The notes: a model not told the origin generated them from the sequence alone. A DNA stretch of 64,000 nucleotides from Klebsiella grimontii (GCF_900200035.1 NZ_FZTC01000003.1:39854-103853), one strand, 5' to 3'. Positions 11,701 through 26,470 are shown, numbered from the stretch's first letter. Translations and numbers: made by a program.

Positions 11701-12582
11701 CTATTTGAGCGTGGACAGGGCATCCATCGTGCGCAGTTTATTGGCTCGGGCGGCTTCCGGGTCTTTCTGCACCAGCAGCGTATAAATGAGATCCAGTACG
11801 AAAAGCTGTGCCGTTTTGGTGCCAATGGAGTCGCCCTGCAGGCGTCCCTGGCGGTTGCCGTTAATCAGCGTAATATCCGCGACTTTACTCAATGGCGACC
11901 CGAGGTTATGCGTTAAGGCGACAGTGACGGCTCCGGCCTGCTTTGCCAGACTAAGGGCGTGGGTGGTTTCCGGCGAATGCCCGGAGTGGCTGATACCGAT
12001 AGCGACATCGCCAGCCTTGAGCAGCGCGGCCTGCATATACATAAAGTGATTATTCGTTAAGGCATCGACGCGCATCCCGATTCGCATCAGCTTGTGCTTC
12101 ATCTCTTCGGCGGTCAGCCCGGAGGCGCCGACGCCGAAAATAAAGGTGCTATTGCAGCTATGCAGCGCCTCCACGACCCGTTCAACCTGCTCCATATCCA
12201 GAAGGTTGAGCGTTTCCGAGAGAACAGTCGAGATAGCGCCCTGGAGCTTGAGACCAATGGTGTGCGCATCGTCGGCTTTCTGAATTTCAGCCTCCAGAAG
12301 CGTGCTGTTGTCATCGGTATCGGTCATGGCCAGCTCAATAGCCAGCTCCATTTTGAAATTCTGAAAGCCTTTATAGCCCAGCTGTCGACAGAAACGGATC
12401 ACCGACGCTTCGCCCGCGTTCACTTCCTCTGAGAGGTCGGCGATGGAAAGCTGCGTCACCTTGTGGGGGGAAGTCATCACAAACTGCGCAATGCTTTTCC
12501 CGACGCGGGTCATACTGCTTTGCATCGCTCCCAGGGTATCAAGTATTTTCCCGGCTTTGACCGGCGAAGTCGGAGTCGTCAT
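11701..12582 (-). CDS. RpiR-family transcriptional regulator of the nan cluster
   Basis: The protein (293 residues from the ATG at 12580-12582, which has an AGGGAAG ribosome site) has an N-terminal RpiR helix-turn-helix domain (IADLSEEVNAGEASVIRFCRQ, about residues 46-66) and a C-terminal sugar-phosphate-isomerase (SIS) domain with FGVGASG and ISHSGHS phosphate-sugar contacts. Such regulators sense phosphosugars. Its position between nanA and the nanTEKQ operon suggests control by an N-acetylmannosamine- or N-acetylglucosamine-phosphate. E. coli uses an unrelated GntR-type NanR. An upstream start at 12639 would add 19 unconserved-looking residues and is less likely. Confidence 0.85.
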   Translation of the reverse strand: MTTPTSPVKAGKILDTLGAMQSSMTRVGKSIAQFVMTSPHKVTQLSIADLSEEVNAGEASVIRFCRQLGYKGFQNFKMELAIELAMTDTDDNSTLLEAEIQKADDAHTIGLKLQGAISTVLSETLNLLDMEQVERVVEALHSCNSTFIFGVGASGLTAEEMKHKLMRIGMRVDALTNNHFMYMQAALLKAGDVAIGISHSGHSPETTHALSLAKQAGAVTVALTHNLGSPLSKVADITLINGNRQGRLQGDSIGTKTAQLFVLDLIYTLLVQKDPEAARANKLRTMDALSTLK

Positions 12583-12758
12583 CTCTTCCCTACTGTTTAC
12601 GCGATTATCAGGCGCTAATGATGGAGTACAGCGCATCACCAGGCAATATGGATTTTTAAAAACGCCGTGACGCCGCGGCTATATCCTGAGCGGCGCAAAC
12701 ATTGTACGTCTCATGGCGTGAGTCAGATCGCCTTTTTTCGTTTCTCCTCTTCTGTGTC

Positions 12759-12838
12759 CATGATCTTGTTCACACATTTCATGAAATGCTCTTGTGGTGT
12801 TTAACTTCTAAAAAATATATTAAATGGAGTTTAACTTC
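12759..12838 (+). promoter_or_regulatory. nanTEKQ promoter with CRP-like site and paired operators
   Basis: A CRP-like sequence, CATGA-N6-TCACA, is at 12759-12774. A -10 element TATATT is at 12816-12821 with a weak TTGTGG -35 around 12792. Two 13-base pseudo-palindromes, GGTGTTTAACTTC (12796-12808) and GGAGTTTAACTTC (12826-12838), flank the -10, 30 bases apart, matching those at nanA. The CRP centre would fall near -61 of the implied start site, a normal class I position. The 326-base gap upstream of nanT contains nothing else I can identify. Confidence 0.6.
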
Positions 12839-12908
12839 ATTTGGCTGTGCGCCTCCCTGCTGTTTTAGGCCCGACAGCATAAAAACGCTGCTCATCACAG
12901 GAGAGCAT

Positions 12909-14399
12909 ATGAGTGAAATAATAAGTACCAAACCATGGTATAAGCACCTCAATAAGTCCCAATGGCGGGCTTTCTCTGCAGCCTGGCTGGGCTATTTACT
13001 GGATGGTTTTGATTTCGTTTTAATCGCTCTGGTGCTCACCGAAGTACAAAGCGAATTTCAGCTCACCACGGTCCAGGCGGCGAGTATTATCTCCGCGGCG
13101 TTTATCTCCCGTTGGTTCGGCGGCCTGCTGCTGGGGGCGATGGGCGACCGTTATGGCCGCCGCCTGGCGATGGTCAGCAGTATTATTCTTTTCTCCGTCG
13201 GTACGCTGGCCTGCGGCTTTGCGCCGGGATACACCTCGATGTTTATTGCCCGAATGGTGATCGGAATGGGGATGGCCGGCGAGTACGGCTCCAGCGCAAC
13301 CTATGTTATTGAAAGCTGGCCAAAACATTTGCGTAACAAAGCCAGCGGCTTCCTGATATCCGGCTTTTCCGTCGGCGCCGTTGTGGCGGCGCAGGTTTAC
13401 AGCCTGGTGGTGCCCCTCTGGGGCTGGCGCGCCTTATTCTTCCTTGGCATTCTGCCGATTATTTTCGCGCTGTGGCTGCGTAAAAATATTCCGGAAACGG
13501 AAGACTGGAAAGAGCGGCAGACGAAGAAAGCGCCAGTACGGACGATGGTGGATATCCTCTATCGCGGTAAATACCGCGCCATGAATATAGCAACGACGCT
13601 GATCGCAACGGCGGCGCTGTGGTTCTGCTTCGCAGGTAATCAGCACAACCCGCTGGTAGTGATTGCGCTGGCGCTCGTTTGCACCGTTATTTTCATCAGC
13701 TTTATGGTACAGAGCAGCGGAAAACGCTGGCCGACCGGCGTAATGCTGATGGTTGTCGTTCTGTTCGCCTTCCTCTATTCCTGGCCTATCCAGGCGCTGC
13801 TGCCGACCTACCTGAAAACCGAGCTGGCATACGATCCGGCAGCGGTGGCGAAGGTGCTTTTCTTCAGCGGATTCGGCGCGGCCGTCGGCTGCATCGTCGG
13901 CGGGTTCCTCGGCGACTGGCTGGGTACGCGTAAAGCCTATGTTTACAGCCTGCTGGCCTCGCAGGTCCTGATTATCCCTGTTTTCGCCATCGGCGGCGCC
14001 AGCCTGTGGGGCCTGGGTCTCCTGCTCTTCTTCCAGCAGATGCTGGGCCAGGGGATCGCGGGAATACTACCGAAATTGATCGGTGGTTACTTCGACACCG
14101 ATCAGCGCGCTGCCGGTCTGGGCTTCACCTACAACGTCGGCGCTCTGGGCGGGGCGGCGGCGCCGGTCCTCGGCGCGCTGGTCGCACAGCATATGCATCT
14201 GGGTACGGCGCTGGGGTCGCTCTCCTTCGGACTGACGTTTGTGGTGATCCTGCTGATTGGCCTCGATATGCCGTCCCGCGTGCAGCGCTGGATTCGCCCG
14301 GAAGCGCTGCGAACCCATGACGCCATTGATGGCAAACCATTCAGTGGGGCAAAGGTTCGTCACGACAAAGCGGACGCACCGCTTTGCAGTAAACATTAA
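12909..14399 (+). CDS. nanT: Sialic acid:H+ symporter NanT (MFS)
   Basis: NanT imports N-acetylneuraminate across the inner membrane with protons. The ATG at 12909, behind an AGGAGAG ribosome site, gives 496 residues, the exact E. coli NanT length, beginning with [20 protein letters not shown]. Conserved MFS features include DRYGRR after the second membrane helix and about fourteen hydrophobic segments. [20 protein letters not shown] and the C-terminal [14 protein letters not shown] are near-identical to E. coli. The larger frame opened at 12702 has no family support. It is the first gene of nanT-nanE-nanK-nanQ. Confidence 0.95.
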   Translation: MSEIISTKPWYKHLNKSQWRAFSAAWLGYLLDGFDFVLIALVLTEVQSEFQLTTVQAASIISAAFISRWFGGLLLGAMGDRYGRRLAMVSSIILFSVGTLACGFAPGYTSMFIARMVIGMGMAGEYGSSATYVIESWPKHLRNKASGFLISGFSVGAVVAAQVYSLVVPLWGWRALFFLGILPIIFALWLRKNIPETEDWKERQTKKAPVRTMVDILYRGKYRAMNIATTLIATAALWFCFAGNQHNPLVVIALALVCTVIFISFMVQSSGKRWPTGVMLMVVVLFAFLYSWPIQALLPTYLKTELAYDPAAVAKVLFFSGFGAAVGCIVGGFLGDWLGTRKAYVYSLLASQVLIIPVFAIGGASLWGLGLLLFFQQMLGQGIAGILPKLIGGYFDTDQRAAGLGFTYNVGALGGAAAPVLGALVAQHMHLGTALGSLSFGLTFVVILLIGLDMPSRVQRWIRPEALRTHDAIDGKPFSGAKVRHDKADAPLCSKH

Positions 14400-14449
14400 A
14401 TTCATGCGCCCGGCGCTGTCGGGCGCAAACGGAAGTAAGGGATAGCGCT

Positions 14450-15135
14450 ATGTCTTTATTTGATACTTTGGATGTGAAGGTTAAAGAATTGGGCGGACTC
14501 ATTGTCTCGTGCCAGCCGGTGCCGGGCAGCCCGTTAGATAAGCCTGAAATCGTCGCGGCGATGGCGCTGGCGGCGGTCAAGACGGGTGCGGTCGCGGTAC
14601 GTATTGAAGGCATTAATAACCTGAAGGCCACGCGCGAACTTATTTCAGTACCCATTATCGGCATCATCAAGCGCGACCTGCCGGACTCGCCGGTGCGCAT
14701 CACGCCGTTCCTTGAGGATGTGGACGCGTTGGCGCAGGCAGGTGCGGATATTATCGCCTTTGACGGCACGGATCGCCCGCGTCCGGCCAGCGTGAAGGCA
14801 ACTATCGAGCGCATTCATCAGCAGGGCTGCGTCGCGATGGCAGACTGCTCGAACCTTGAAGACGGTACTCGCTGCCACGCTCTGGGCGCAGAAATTATCG
14901 GCACTACGCTGTCCGGGTATACCACGGAAGCAGTACCCAATGAGCCGGATTTCCCGCTAGTGCAGGCCCTTAGCGCCAAAGGATACCGGGTCATTGCCGA
15001 AGGGCGGTTCAACTCTCCGGCCCTGGCGGCACAGGCCATAAAGCAAGGCGCATGGGCGGTGACCGTCGGTTCCGCGATTACGCGTATTGAACACATTTGC
15101 CAGTGGTACCGCGATGCGCTGGCTGAGGTTGCGCT

Positions 15136-15139
<4 letters not shown>
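14450..15139 (+). CDS. nanE: N-acetylmannosamine-6-phosphate 2-epimerase
   Basis: NanE converts ManNAc-6-phosphate to GlcNAc-6-phosphate, feeding the nag pathway. The 229-residue TIM-barrel protein matches E. coli NanE in length and motifs: [18 protein letters not shown] at the N terminus, GIIKRDLP with the catalytic lysine, and [10 protein letters not shown] near residue 182. It lies 50 bases after nanT and overlaps nanK by 4 bases (ATGA), implying translational coupling. Nothing unusual is seen. Confidence 0.95.
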
Positions 15140-16472
<1,333 letters not shown>

Positions 16473-16527
16473 GTCACTTACTTCGCCCGCCAGATATGCG
16501 TCCTGGCGGGATAGCCTCTCAACGCCA

Positions 16528-16554
16528 AAGCGACGCTTGCTTCGTCGCTTTTCC
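16528..16554 (+). terminator. nan operon terminator
   Basis: AAGCGACG at 16528-16535 pairs with CGTCGCTT at 16543-16550, followed by TTCC after a short T run. A second GC-rich hairpin without T tail (CCCGCCAG/CTGGCGGG, 16486-16510) lies just upstream and may act as a transcript-stabilising structure. Confidence 0.7.
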
Positions 16555-16641
16555 TCCCAGGAAATCATTGTTGTCCAAATGGCAACTCGTACTACCGCAC
16601 GAACCCCTCTATGCTGTACGGCAATCTTATGCGAGGGTTCT

Positions 16642-17823
16642 ATGGCACGCTTTCTTATCTGCAGTTTTGCGCTGGTTCTGCTTTATCCATCCGGTATTGA
16701 TATGTATCTGGTCGGCCTGCCGCGCATTGCGCAGGATCTGGGGGCCAGTGAAGCGCAGCTGCACATCGCCTTCTCGGTTTATCTGGCCGGGATGGCCGCA
16801 GCCATGCTGTTTGCTGGCCGTATCGCCGACAAGTCAGGCCGTAAGCCGGTGGCGATTTTCGGCGCCGTTGTTTTCATACTCGCCTCCCTTATCTGCTCGC
16901 AGGCGCAGGTCAGCGCCCACTTCCTGACGGGGCGTTTTATTCAGGGGATTGGCGCGGGCAGCTGCTACGTCGTCGCCTTTGCGGTGCTGCGCGATACCCT
17001 CGACGATCGCCGCCGGGCGAAGGTGCTTTCCCTTCTTAACGGCATCACCTGCATTATTCCGGTGCTGGCACCGGTACTCGGCCACCTGATTATGCTGAAA
17101 TACCCCTGGCAGAGCCTGTTCTATACCATGACCGGCATGGGCATTCTGGTGGGGCTGCTGTCGATATTTATCTTGCGGGAAACGCGTCCAACATCCGTTC
17201 CGCAGGCGGCGCAGCAAAATGTCGCCCCCGAATCGCTGCTTAACCGCTTTTTCCTCAGCCGAACGATCGTGACCACCCTCAGCGTGACGGCGATTCTGAC
17301 CTACGTTAACGTCTCCCCGGTGCTGATGATGGAAGTGATGGGCTTCGATCGCGGGACTTATTCCATGGCGATGGCGCTCATGGCGCTAGTGAGCATGGTG
17401 GTGTCGTTCTCGACGCCGTTTGCTCTGACGCTCTTTAAGCCCCGCACCCTGATGCTGACCTCGCAGGTGCTCTTCTTTATCGCGGGCGCGCTGCTGAGCT
17501 TTGCCACCAGCCAGACGATAACGATGCTAGGGCTGGGGCTGATTTGCGCCGGGTTCTCAGCCGGCTTTGGCGTGGCGATGAGCCAGGCCCTGGGGCCATT
17601 TACCCTGCGCGCTGGCGTGGCGAGTTCAGTTTTGGGGATTGCTCAGGTTTGCGGCTCTTCACTGTGGATTTGGCTGGCGGCTATCATCGGGCTCAGCGCG
17701 ATGAATATGCTGATCGGGATACTTATTGCCTGTAGCATAGTGAGTATTGTTCTGATTATGGTCGCCTCTCCGGCGCGGGCCGCGCAACGCTATGAAAAAA
17801 CCCCTGTCGAGTCTCGATCTTAA
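16642..17823 (+). CDS. mdtL: Multidrug efflux MFS transporter MdtL
   Basis: MdtL is an inner-membrane drug/proton antiporter of the DHA1 family, reported to affect chloramphenicol resistance when overproduced in E. coli. The ATG at 16642, with GCGAGGG upstream, yields 393 residues beginning [20 protein letters not shown], close to E. coli MdtL (391). MFS signature [11 protein letters not shown] follows helix 2, and motif C is in [18 protein letters not shown]. Twelve membrane helices are expected. It overlaps yidZ by 32 bases, so both are probably co-transcribed. The longer upstream frame is dismissed because it reaches back to the nan operon without homology. Confidence 0.93.
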   Translation: MARFLICSFALVLLYPSGIDMYLVGLPRIAQDLGASEAQLHIAFSVYLAGMAAAMLFAGRIADKSGRKPVAIFGAVVFILASLICSQAQVSAHFLTGRFIQGIGAGSCYVVAFAVLRDTLDDRRRAKVLSLLNGITCIIPVLAPVLGHLIMLKYPWQSLFYTMTGMGILVGLLSIFILRETRPTSVPQAAQQNVAPESLLNRFFLSRTIVTTLSVTAILTYVNVSPVLMMEVMGFDRGTYSMAMALMALVSMVVSFSTPFALTLFKPRTLMLTSQVLFFIAGALLSFATSQTITMLGLGLICAGFSAGFGVAMSQALGPFTLRAGVASSVLGIAQVCGSSLWIWLAAIIGLSAMNMLIGILIACSIVSIVLIMVASPARAAQRYEKTPVESRS

Positions 17824-18751
17824 CTTACTGCTGTGCCTGCAGCTCTTAACCCAGGAGCTCAGCGTTACCCGCACGGCGAAGCGGATGAACGTTTCGCCGT
17901 CGGCGGTGAGCAAGTCGCTGGCTAAACTGCGCGCCTGGTTTGACGATCCGCTATTTGTCAAAACGCCTCTGGGGCTGTCGCCCACGCCGCTGATGAGCAG
18001 TATGGAGCAGGATCTGGCGGACTGGATGCAGATGGGTAATCAGATCCTCGACAAGCCCCATCACACCATGCCAAGCGGGCTAAAGTTTGAGCTGGCGGCG
18101 GAGTCGCCCCTGCTGATGATCCTGCTGAACTCGCTTTCACAGCGGATCTACCAACGCTATCCGCAGGCGCTGATCCGCCTGCGCAACTGGGATTACGATT
18201 CGCTGGATGCCATTATTCGCGGCGAAGTCGACATCGGTTTTTGCGGCCGGGAAACCCATCCTCGCTCCCGTGAACAGCTCAGCCTGCTGCCCTGGTATAT
18301 CGATTTTGAAATCCTGTTTACCGATCTACCGCAGGTATGGCTGCGCGCCGATCATCCCGCGCTGAACGATGAGTGGAGTCTGGACGCTTTTTTACGCTAT
18401 CCGCATATCAATATCTGTTGGGAACAAAGCGATACCTGGGCGCTGGATGATGTTCTGCATGACCTGGGGCATAAACGCACCGTGGCGTTGACCGTTCCGG
18501 GCTTTGAACAGTCGCTGTTTATGGCGGCCCAGCCCCATCATACGATGTTGGCCACCGCCCCGCGCTATTGCCAGCGCTACAATCAGCAGCATCATCTGCC
18601 GCTGGTCTCACTGCCGCTGCCGCTGGAACCGTCGCAGCTGGAGAAAATACGCGTCCCCTTTACCCTCCTGTGGCATAAGCGCAACAGCTACAACCCGAAG
18701 ATCGTCTGGCTGCGAGAAACGCTGAGACAGCTCTACACTGAACCGCTATAG
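17792..18751 (+). CDS. yidZ: LysR-family transcriptional regulator YidZ
   Basis: The 319-residue protein matches E. coli YidZ throughout: an N-terminal winged helix-turn-helix ([10 protein letters not shown]...[22 protein letters not shown], residues about 8-42) and a type 2 periplasmic-binding-like effector domain ending [20 protein letters not shown]. In E. coli it has been linked to anaerobic nitric-oxide protection; the targets are not established. It is transcribed with and overlaps mdtL, which is unusual for LysR regulators that normally diverge from their targets. Confidence 0.93.
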   Translation: MKKPLSSLDLNLLLCLQLLTQELSVTRTAKRMNVSPSAVSKSLAKLRAWFDDPLFVKTPLGLSPTPLMSSMEQDLADWMQMGNQILDKPHHTMPSGLKFELAAESPLLMILLNSLSQRIYQRYPQALIRLRNWDYDSLDAIIRGEVDIGFCGRETHPRSREQLSLLPWYIDFEILFTDLPQVWLRADHPALNDEWSLDAFLRYPHINICWEQSDTWALDDVLHDLGHKRTVALTVPGFEQSLFMAAQPHHTMLATAPRYCQRYNQQHHLPLVSLPLPLEPSQLEKIRVPFTLLWHKRNSYNPKIVWLRETLRQLYTEPL

Positions 18752-18898
18752 CGCTGGGTTAGCCCGCCTTGCGCAATAAATTGTAAAATTCATGCAATTT
18801 CTCTTTTCAACGGGTGATTTCCGCATTAAAACCTGACAATTCTGAGCGATAATATAATTCGCAATTTCTATCATTGACCATTAATCACGGAGCGACGA

Positions 18899-19636
18899 AT
18901 GGCAACGCATTTTGCAAGAGGGATACTTAACACCCGAGAACCGTTATCAACACGCCTGTCAGCGGCCTGCCATCAATCCGCCAGGCGCCTGCCTGAGTAC
19001 CGACAAAGCCGCTATCGCGCATCCCGGTCACTCCTCGCAGAACTCCTCTTTATGCTGTACGGCATCAGCGAACTTCCCGAAATTATTGATGAAGAAAATG
19101 GAAAACCCGCTTTTCGCGACGAACATCTCCCGCATTTCTCCATCTCCTATGCTGGAAATATCGTCGGCGTCGCGTTAACCACCGAAGGCGATTGCGGCCT
19201 GGATATGGAATTACCGCACGCCTCCCGCGGTTTACACTCCCCGCACGACGCCGACCGCTACGTTTTTAACAGTAATGAGCGTGTATGGATTAGCAATCAG
19301 CACGATCCTGACGAAGCTCGCGCTCAGCTTGACGCGCTGCGCAAAAGCGTCATGAAACTGACCGGCGAAACCGCCGTTAACCTACAGCTTCTTCCGGGCT
19401 CCGGGCGGTTACGCACAAGCGGGACGCAGGCAATCGAAGCCGTGTGCGACGCCGAAACGGTGCTGGTCTGGTCTATCGCCGCCAGCCCGGATATCGGTCA
19501 ACTGAAAGTCTGGGAATATAATGGTAACGAGGGCTGGCGCAGCCTGCCTGACGCTCAGGCCCGTGCTAAAGAACCGTCCGCCCGGCTGATGCGCTTCACC
19601 AGTTTACCGGTAGAAAAAGCCTTCTCCCTCAACTGA
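18899..19636 (+). CDS. yieE: Phosphopantetheinyl transferase-like protein YieE
   Basis: The 245-residue product resembles the Sfp-type 4'-phosphopantetheinyl transferases and matches E. coli YieE along its length (opening MATHFARGIL). The metal-binding GLDMEL is present around residue 99, preceded by FSISYAGN. The second family motif, usually (W/F)xxKE(A/S)xxK, reads LRKSVMK here, so the catalytic glutamate position is not conserved. Whether the protein still transfers phosphopantetheine is therefore doubtful; no target carrier protein lies nearby. It is followed by chrR, as in E. coli. Confidence 0.85.
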   Translation: MATHFARGILNTREPLSTRLSAACHQSARRLPEYRQSRYRASRSLLAELLFMLYGISELPEIIDEENGKPAFRDEHLPHFSISYAGNIVGVALTTEGDCGLDMELPHASRGLHSPHDADRYVFNSNERVWISNQHDPDEARAQLDALRKSVMKLTGETAVNLQLLPGSGRLRTSGTQAIEAVCDAETVLVWSIAASPDIGQLKVWEYNGNEGWRSLPDAQARAKEPSARLMRFTSLPVEKAFSLN

Positions 19637-19673
19637 CCGGTTTTCCCGGCCATCATGATGCAAAGGAGCAATC

Positions 19674-20240
19674 ATGTCTGATACGTTGAAAGTTGTTACG
19701 TTACTCGGAAGTCTGCGCAAAGGCTCTTTTAATGCCATGGTCGCGCGTACCCTCCCCGGCATCGCGCCCGCAGGTATGGCGGTTTCCGCGTTACCGTCCA
19801 TTGGCGATATTCCACTCTATGATGCCGATGTCCAGCAGGAAGAGGGATTCCCACAAAGCGTTCAGGATATCGCGCAGCAAATTCGCGAGGCCGACGGTGT
19901 GGTCATCGTGACGCCGGAATATAACTATTCGGTTCCCGGCGGCCTGAAAAACGCCATCGACTGGCTATCTCGTCTGCCGGAACAGCCGCTGGCCGGTAAG
20001 CCGGTACTGATTCAAACCAGTTCGATGGGGGCTATTGGCGGCGCGCGCTGTCAGTACCATCTGCGCCAGATTCTGGTATTCCTCGACGCAATGGTGATGA
20101 ATAAGCCCGAATTTATGGGCGGCGTGATTCAGAACAAAGTGGATCCGCAGGAGGGGAAAGTCGTCGATCAGAGCACGCTCGATCATCTGAGCGGGCAGCT
20201 TAGCGCTTTTGCCGAGTATATTCAGCGGGTTAAGGCCTGA
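19674..20240 (+). CDS. chrR: NAD(P)H-dependent FMN quinone/chromate reductase ChrR
   Basis: ChrR (YieF) is a dimeric flavodoxin-like FMN enzyme that reduces quinones in two-electron steps and also reduces chromate, limiting redox cycling. The 188-residue product has the NADPH-dependent FMN reductase family pattern: GSLRKGSFN phosphate loop at 12-20, TPEYNYSVPGGLKNAIDW (about 81-98), and SSMGAIGGARCQ. The start lies 37 bases after yieE with an AAAGGAG ribosome site. A strong convergent terminator separates it from adeP. Confidence 0.95.
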   Translation: MSDTLKVVTLLGSLRKGSFNAMVARTLPGIAPAGMAVSALPSIGDIPLYDADVQQEEGFPQSVQDIAQQIREADGVVIVTPEYNYSVPGGLKNAIDWLSRLPEQPLAGKPVLIQTSSMGAIGGARCQYHLRQILVFLDAMVMNKPEFMGGVIQNKVDPQEGKVVDQSTLDHLSGQLSAFAEYIQRVKA

Positions 20241-20245
20241 CAGAC

Positions 20246-20281
20246 GCCGTCACGCTCGCCAGAACGGGCGAGCGTGACGGC
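20246..20281. terminator. Bidirectional terminator between chrR and adeP
   Basis: A perfect 15-base inverted repeat has arms at 20246-20260 (GCCGTCACGCTCGCC) and 20267-20281 with a 6-base loop. It fills the gap between the convergent stops of chrR and adeP. A T run is lacking, but stem stability and position support a shared terminator. Confidence 0.7.
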
Positions 20282-20288
20282 GCAGGTA

Positions 20289-21626
20289 TTAATGCGCGTC
20301 GATAAACACAATCTTCAGCACGAACAGCAGCGAAACCACAATCACGCACGGACTGAGGTCGCGCAGGCGGCCGGTACCAATCTTCATCACGCAGTAAGAG
20401 ATAAAGCCTAAGGCAATACCTTCCGTAATGGAGAAGCTGAACGGCATCATCACGGCGGTAATAAACGCAGGCACTGATTCGGTTAAATCATCCCACTTCA
20501 CGCGCGCCAGGCTGGAGGTCATCAGGACGCCAACGTAAATCAGCGCACCGGCTGCGGCGTAGGCCGGAACCATACCCGCCAGCGGCGACAGGAAAATCAC
20601 CAGCAGGAACAAGAGCCCAACGACCACGGCGGTTAAGCCGGTACGGCCGCCCACGGAAACGCCCGAGGACGATTCAATATAGGCGGTTACGGAAGAGGTG
20701 CCGATAAAGGAGCCGGCAACGGACGATACGCTATCGACAAACAGCGCCTGCTTCATACGCGGGAACTTGCCCTGCGCATCGGCCAGACCGGCTTTATCGG
20801 TCACGCCGATCAGCGTGCCGGAGGAGTCGAACAGGTTCACCAGCATAAACGAGAAGATCACGCCCGCCAGGCCGAGATTCAGCGAGCCCGCCAGGTCAAC
20901 ATGACCAATCACCGTAGTCACGCTCGGCGGCATGGAAACGATGCCCGTGTAGTGAACGTCACCCAGCATCCAGCCCAGCAGCGTGGTAACCACGATAGAA
21001 ACCAGCACCGCGGCGTGAATATTGCGGGAAGCCAGAATCGCGATAATGAAGAAGCCAAGGATACCCAACAGCACGCTGTGGGACGTCAGGTTGCCGATGC
21101 TCACCAGGGTTTCCGGATTGGCGACGATCACGCCGGCGTTTTTCAGGCCCATCATACCGATAAACAGGCCGATACCGCTGGTGATGCCGATGCGCAGGCT
21201 AACCGGAATATTGGCAATCATCCAGTAGCGTACGCGGAAAATCGTCAGCAGCAGCAGGCCAACCGCGCCCCAGAAAATAGCGCCCATCCCCACCTGCCAT
21301 GGCAGGCCCATTGCCTGTACCACAACAAACGCAAAAAAGGCGTTCAGGCCCATTGCCGGCGCCAGCGCCACCGGGAGGTTAGCGAATAGCCCCATCATAA
21401 TGCTGCCGAATGCGGCGATCAGACAGGTTGTGACGAAAACGGCGCTGGTATCCATACCCGCCACGCCGAGAATCTGTGGGTTAACAAAAACGATGTACAC
21501 CATTGTCAGAAAAGTGGTGAAACCTGCAATCGCTTCGGTGCGGGCCGTGGTGCCGTGTTCACGCAATTTGAACACGCGCTCCAGCAGACCCTGGCCAGAT
21601 GACTGGCTGGTTTGTTGTTGACTCAT
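20289..21626 (-). CDS. adeP: Adenine permease AdeP (PurP/YieG)
   Basis: AdeP is a high-affinity adenine:proton symporter of the NCS2/AzgA family in the inner membrane. Starting at the ATG 21624-21626 (MSQQQTSQSSGQG) the protein is 445 residues, the E. coli length. Family features include GFTTFLTMVYIVFVNPQIL, ALAPAMGLNAFF (helix 3), and FMLVNLFDSSGTLIGVTDKAGL. The frame can be extended to 21752, but those residues lack homology. It is monocistronic and convergent with chrR. Confidence 0.95.
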   Translation of the reverse strand: MSQQQTSQSSGQGLLERVFKLREHGTTARTEAIAGFTTFLTMVYIVFVNPQILGVAGMDTSAVFVTTCLIAAFGSIMMGLFANLPVALAPAMGLNAFFAFVVVQAMGLPWQVGMGAIFWGAVGLLLLTIFRVRYWMIANIPVSLRIGITSGIGLFIGMMGLKNAGVIVANPETLVSIGNLTSHSVLLGILGFFIIAILASRNIHAAVLVSIVVTTLLGWMLGDVHYTGIVSMPPSVTTVIGHVDLAGSLNLGLAGVIFSFMLVNLFDSSGTLIGVTDKAGLADAQGKFPRMKQALFVDSVSSVAGSFIGTSSVTAYIESSSGVSVGGRTGLTAVVVGLLFLLVIFLSPLAGMVPAYAAAGALIYVGVLMTSSLARVKWDDLTESVPAFITAVMMPFSFSITEGIALGFISYCVMKIGTGRLRDLSPCVIVVSLLFVLKIVFIDAH

Positions 21627-21793
21627 TATCGGTTTCCGAACAAAGGAGGGAAAATTCGTCGCTATCCTATACCAAAATGCGACAATAGGGGCGGTTGTGA
21701 GATACTTTTTTTCATTGATTTTGCTTATACGGCAACGATTGCGTCTCACCAATCAGCATGACGAAAACGTTAACTTATTAAAATGGAAACGAC

Positions 21794-22459
21794 ATGACCC
21801 AACCAGAAGCAGTATTTTTCGACTGTGACGGCACGCTGGTCGACAGCGAGGTGATCTGCTCCCGCGCCTACGTTCACATGTTCAGGGAATTCGGCATTAC
21901 GCTGGATTTAGAAGAGATTTTTAAGCGCTTCAAAGGCGTAAAGCTGTACGAGATTATCGATACCATTAACGCGGAGTACGGCGTTAATCTGGATAAGGCG
22001 ACCCTTGAGCCGGTTTACCGCGATGAAGTCGCGCGCCTGTTTGATACTGAACTGGAAGTCATTTCTGGCGCACAGGCGCTGCTGGACGCGGTCAACGTGC
22101 CGATGTGCGTGGTCTCCAACGGCCCGGTCAGCAAAATGCAGCACTCTCTCGGTAAAACAGGTATGCTGCGCCATTTCCCCGAGCGTCTGTATAGCGGCTA
22201 CGATATCCAGCGCTGGAAGCCCGATCCGGCACTGATGCTGCATGCTGCAAAAGCGATGAATGTTAACGTAGAGAACTGCATTCTGGTCGACGACTCCAGC
22301 GCAGGCGCGCAGTCGGGGATCGCGGCAGGCATGGAGGTGTTCTACTTCTGCGCCGATCCGCACAACAAGCCCATCGACCATCCGAAAGTGACGACGTTTA
22401 CCCGTCTGGAAGCGCTGCCGGAACTGTGGAAAGCGCGCGGCTGGCATATTACCCGATAA
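21794..22459 (+). CDS. yieH: HAD-superfamily 6-phosphogluconate phosphatase YieH
   Basis: YieH is a cytosolic haloacid-dehalogenase-type phosphatase, reported to act on 6-phosphogluconate and related sugar phosphates. The 221-residue protein has all core motifs: FFDCDGTLVDSE (nucleophile aspartate in motif I near residue 10), VVSNGP (motif II), and WKPDPALML followed by LVDDSSAGAQSG (motifs III and IV). A helical cap lies between motifs I and II. In E. coli cbrA/B/C genes separate yieH from yieK; here only a short gap with a shared hairpin remains. Confidence 0.93.
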   Translation: MTQPEAVFFDCDGTLVDSEVICSRAYVHMFREFGITLDLEEIFKRFKGVKLYEIIDTINAEYGVNLDKATLEPVYRDEVARLFDTELEVISGAQALLDAVNVPMCVVSNGPVSKMQHSLGKTGMLRHFPERLYSGYDIQRWKPDPALMLHAAKAMNVNVENCILVDDSSAGAQSGIAAGMEVFYFCADPHNKPIDHPKVTTFTRLEALPELWKARGWHITR

Positions 22460-22466
22460 AAAGCCG

Positions 22467-24471
<2,005 letters not shown>

Positions 24472-24500
24472 TTAGAATTTTGTCCTGGCCATTGCCAGCC

Positions 24501-26156
<1,656 letters not shown>

Positions 26157-26243
26157 TTATATAAAATGAGTGCAGCTGAATATCGTGAAAAATAACGACC
26201 AGCGCGAAGGCATGGTTTATCCTCAGACATTTTTTCATCGCAT

Positions 26244-26320
26244 AAAAAAACCTGAAGAAAACTCCCTGCATAAAACAGAGGCGATTTTCTTCAGGTTTTG
26301 CCCGCACGGCGGTAACAACC
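26244..26320 (-). terminator. bgl t2-type terminator with overlapping RAT antiterminator site
   Basis: Read on the minus strand, a RAT-like sequence (GGTTGTTACCGC...GGGCAAAACC, 26320-26294) overlaps the left arm of a 13-base stem (TTTTCTTCAGGTT/AACCTGAAGAAAA; arms at 26285-26297 and 26249-26261) that ends in a U run. This is the arrangement by which BglG/LicT-type proteins prevent termination. It corresponds to E. coli bgl t2, normally found between bglG and bglF, and here lies about 100 bases upstream of bglH. Confidence 0.88.
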
Positions 26321-26351
26321 CCATTCATCTACTGCGGGTGGATTATTTGGC

Positions 26352-26419
26352 AAAAAAAAACCTGACATCACCAGATTAAAGGTGATGTCAGGTTTTGCCT
26401 GCTTACGCAGTAACAATCC
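26352..26419 (-). terminator. bgl t1-type terminator with overlapping RAT antiterminator site
   Basis: On the minus strand a RAT sequence (GGATTGTTACTGC...GCAGGCAAAACC, 26419-26391), nearly identical to the E. coli bgl t1 site, overlaps a 14-base stem (AACCTGACATCACC arms at 26359-26372 and 26381-26394) ending in a run of nine U. In E. coli t1 precedes bglG and t2 follows it. Here about 30 bases separate t1 from the t2 RAT, too little to encode any regulator. Confidence 0.9.
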
Positions 26420-26470
26420 GCCGTTTCCATTCGGGCCTTGTAACGACAAGTCACCCGATTGATAAACCGT

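Noticed and set aside
12702..12908. N-terminal extension of nanT
   Set aside because: The extra residues run through the promoter and operators and lack transporter homology; the ATG at 12909 gives the exact family length.
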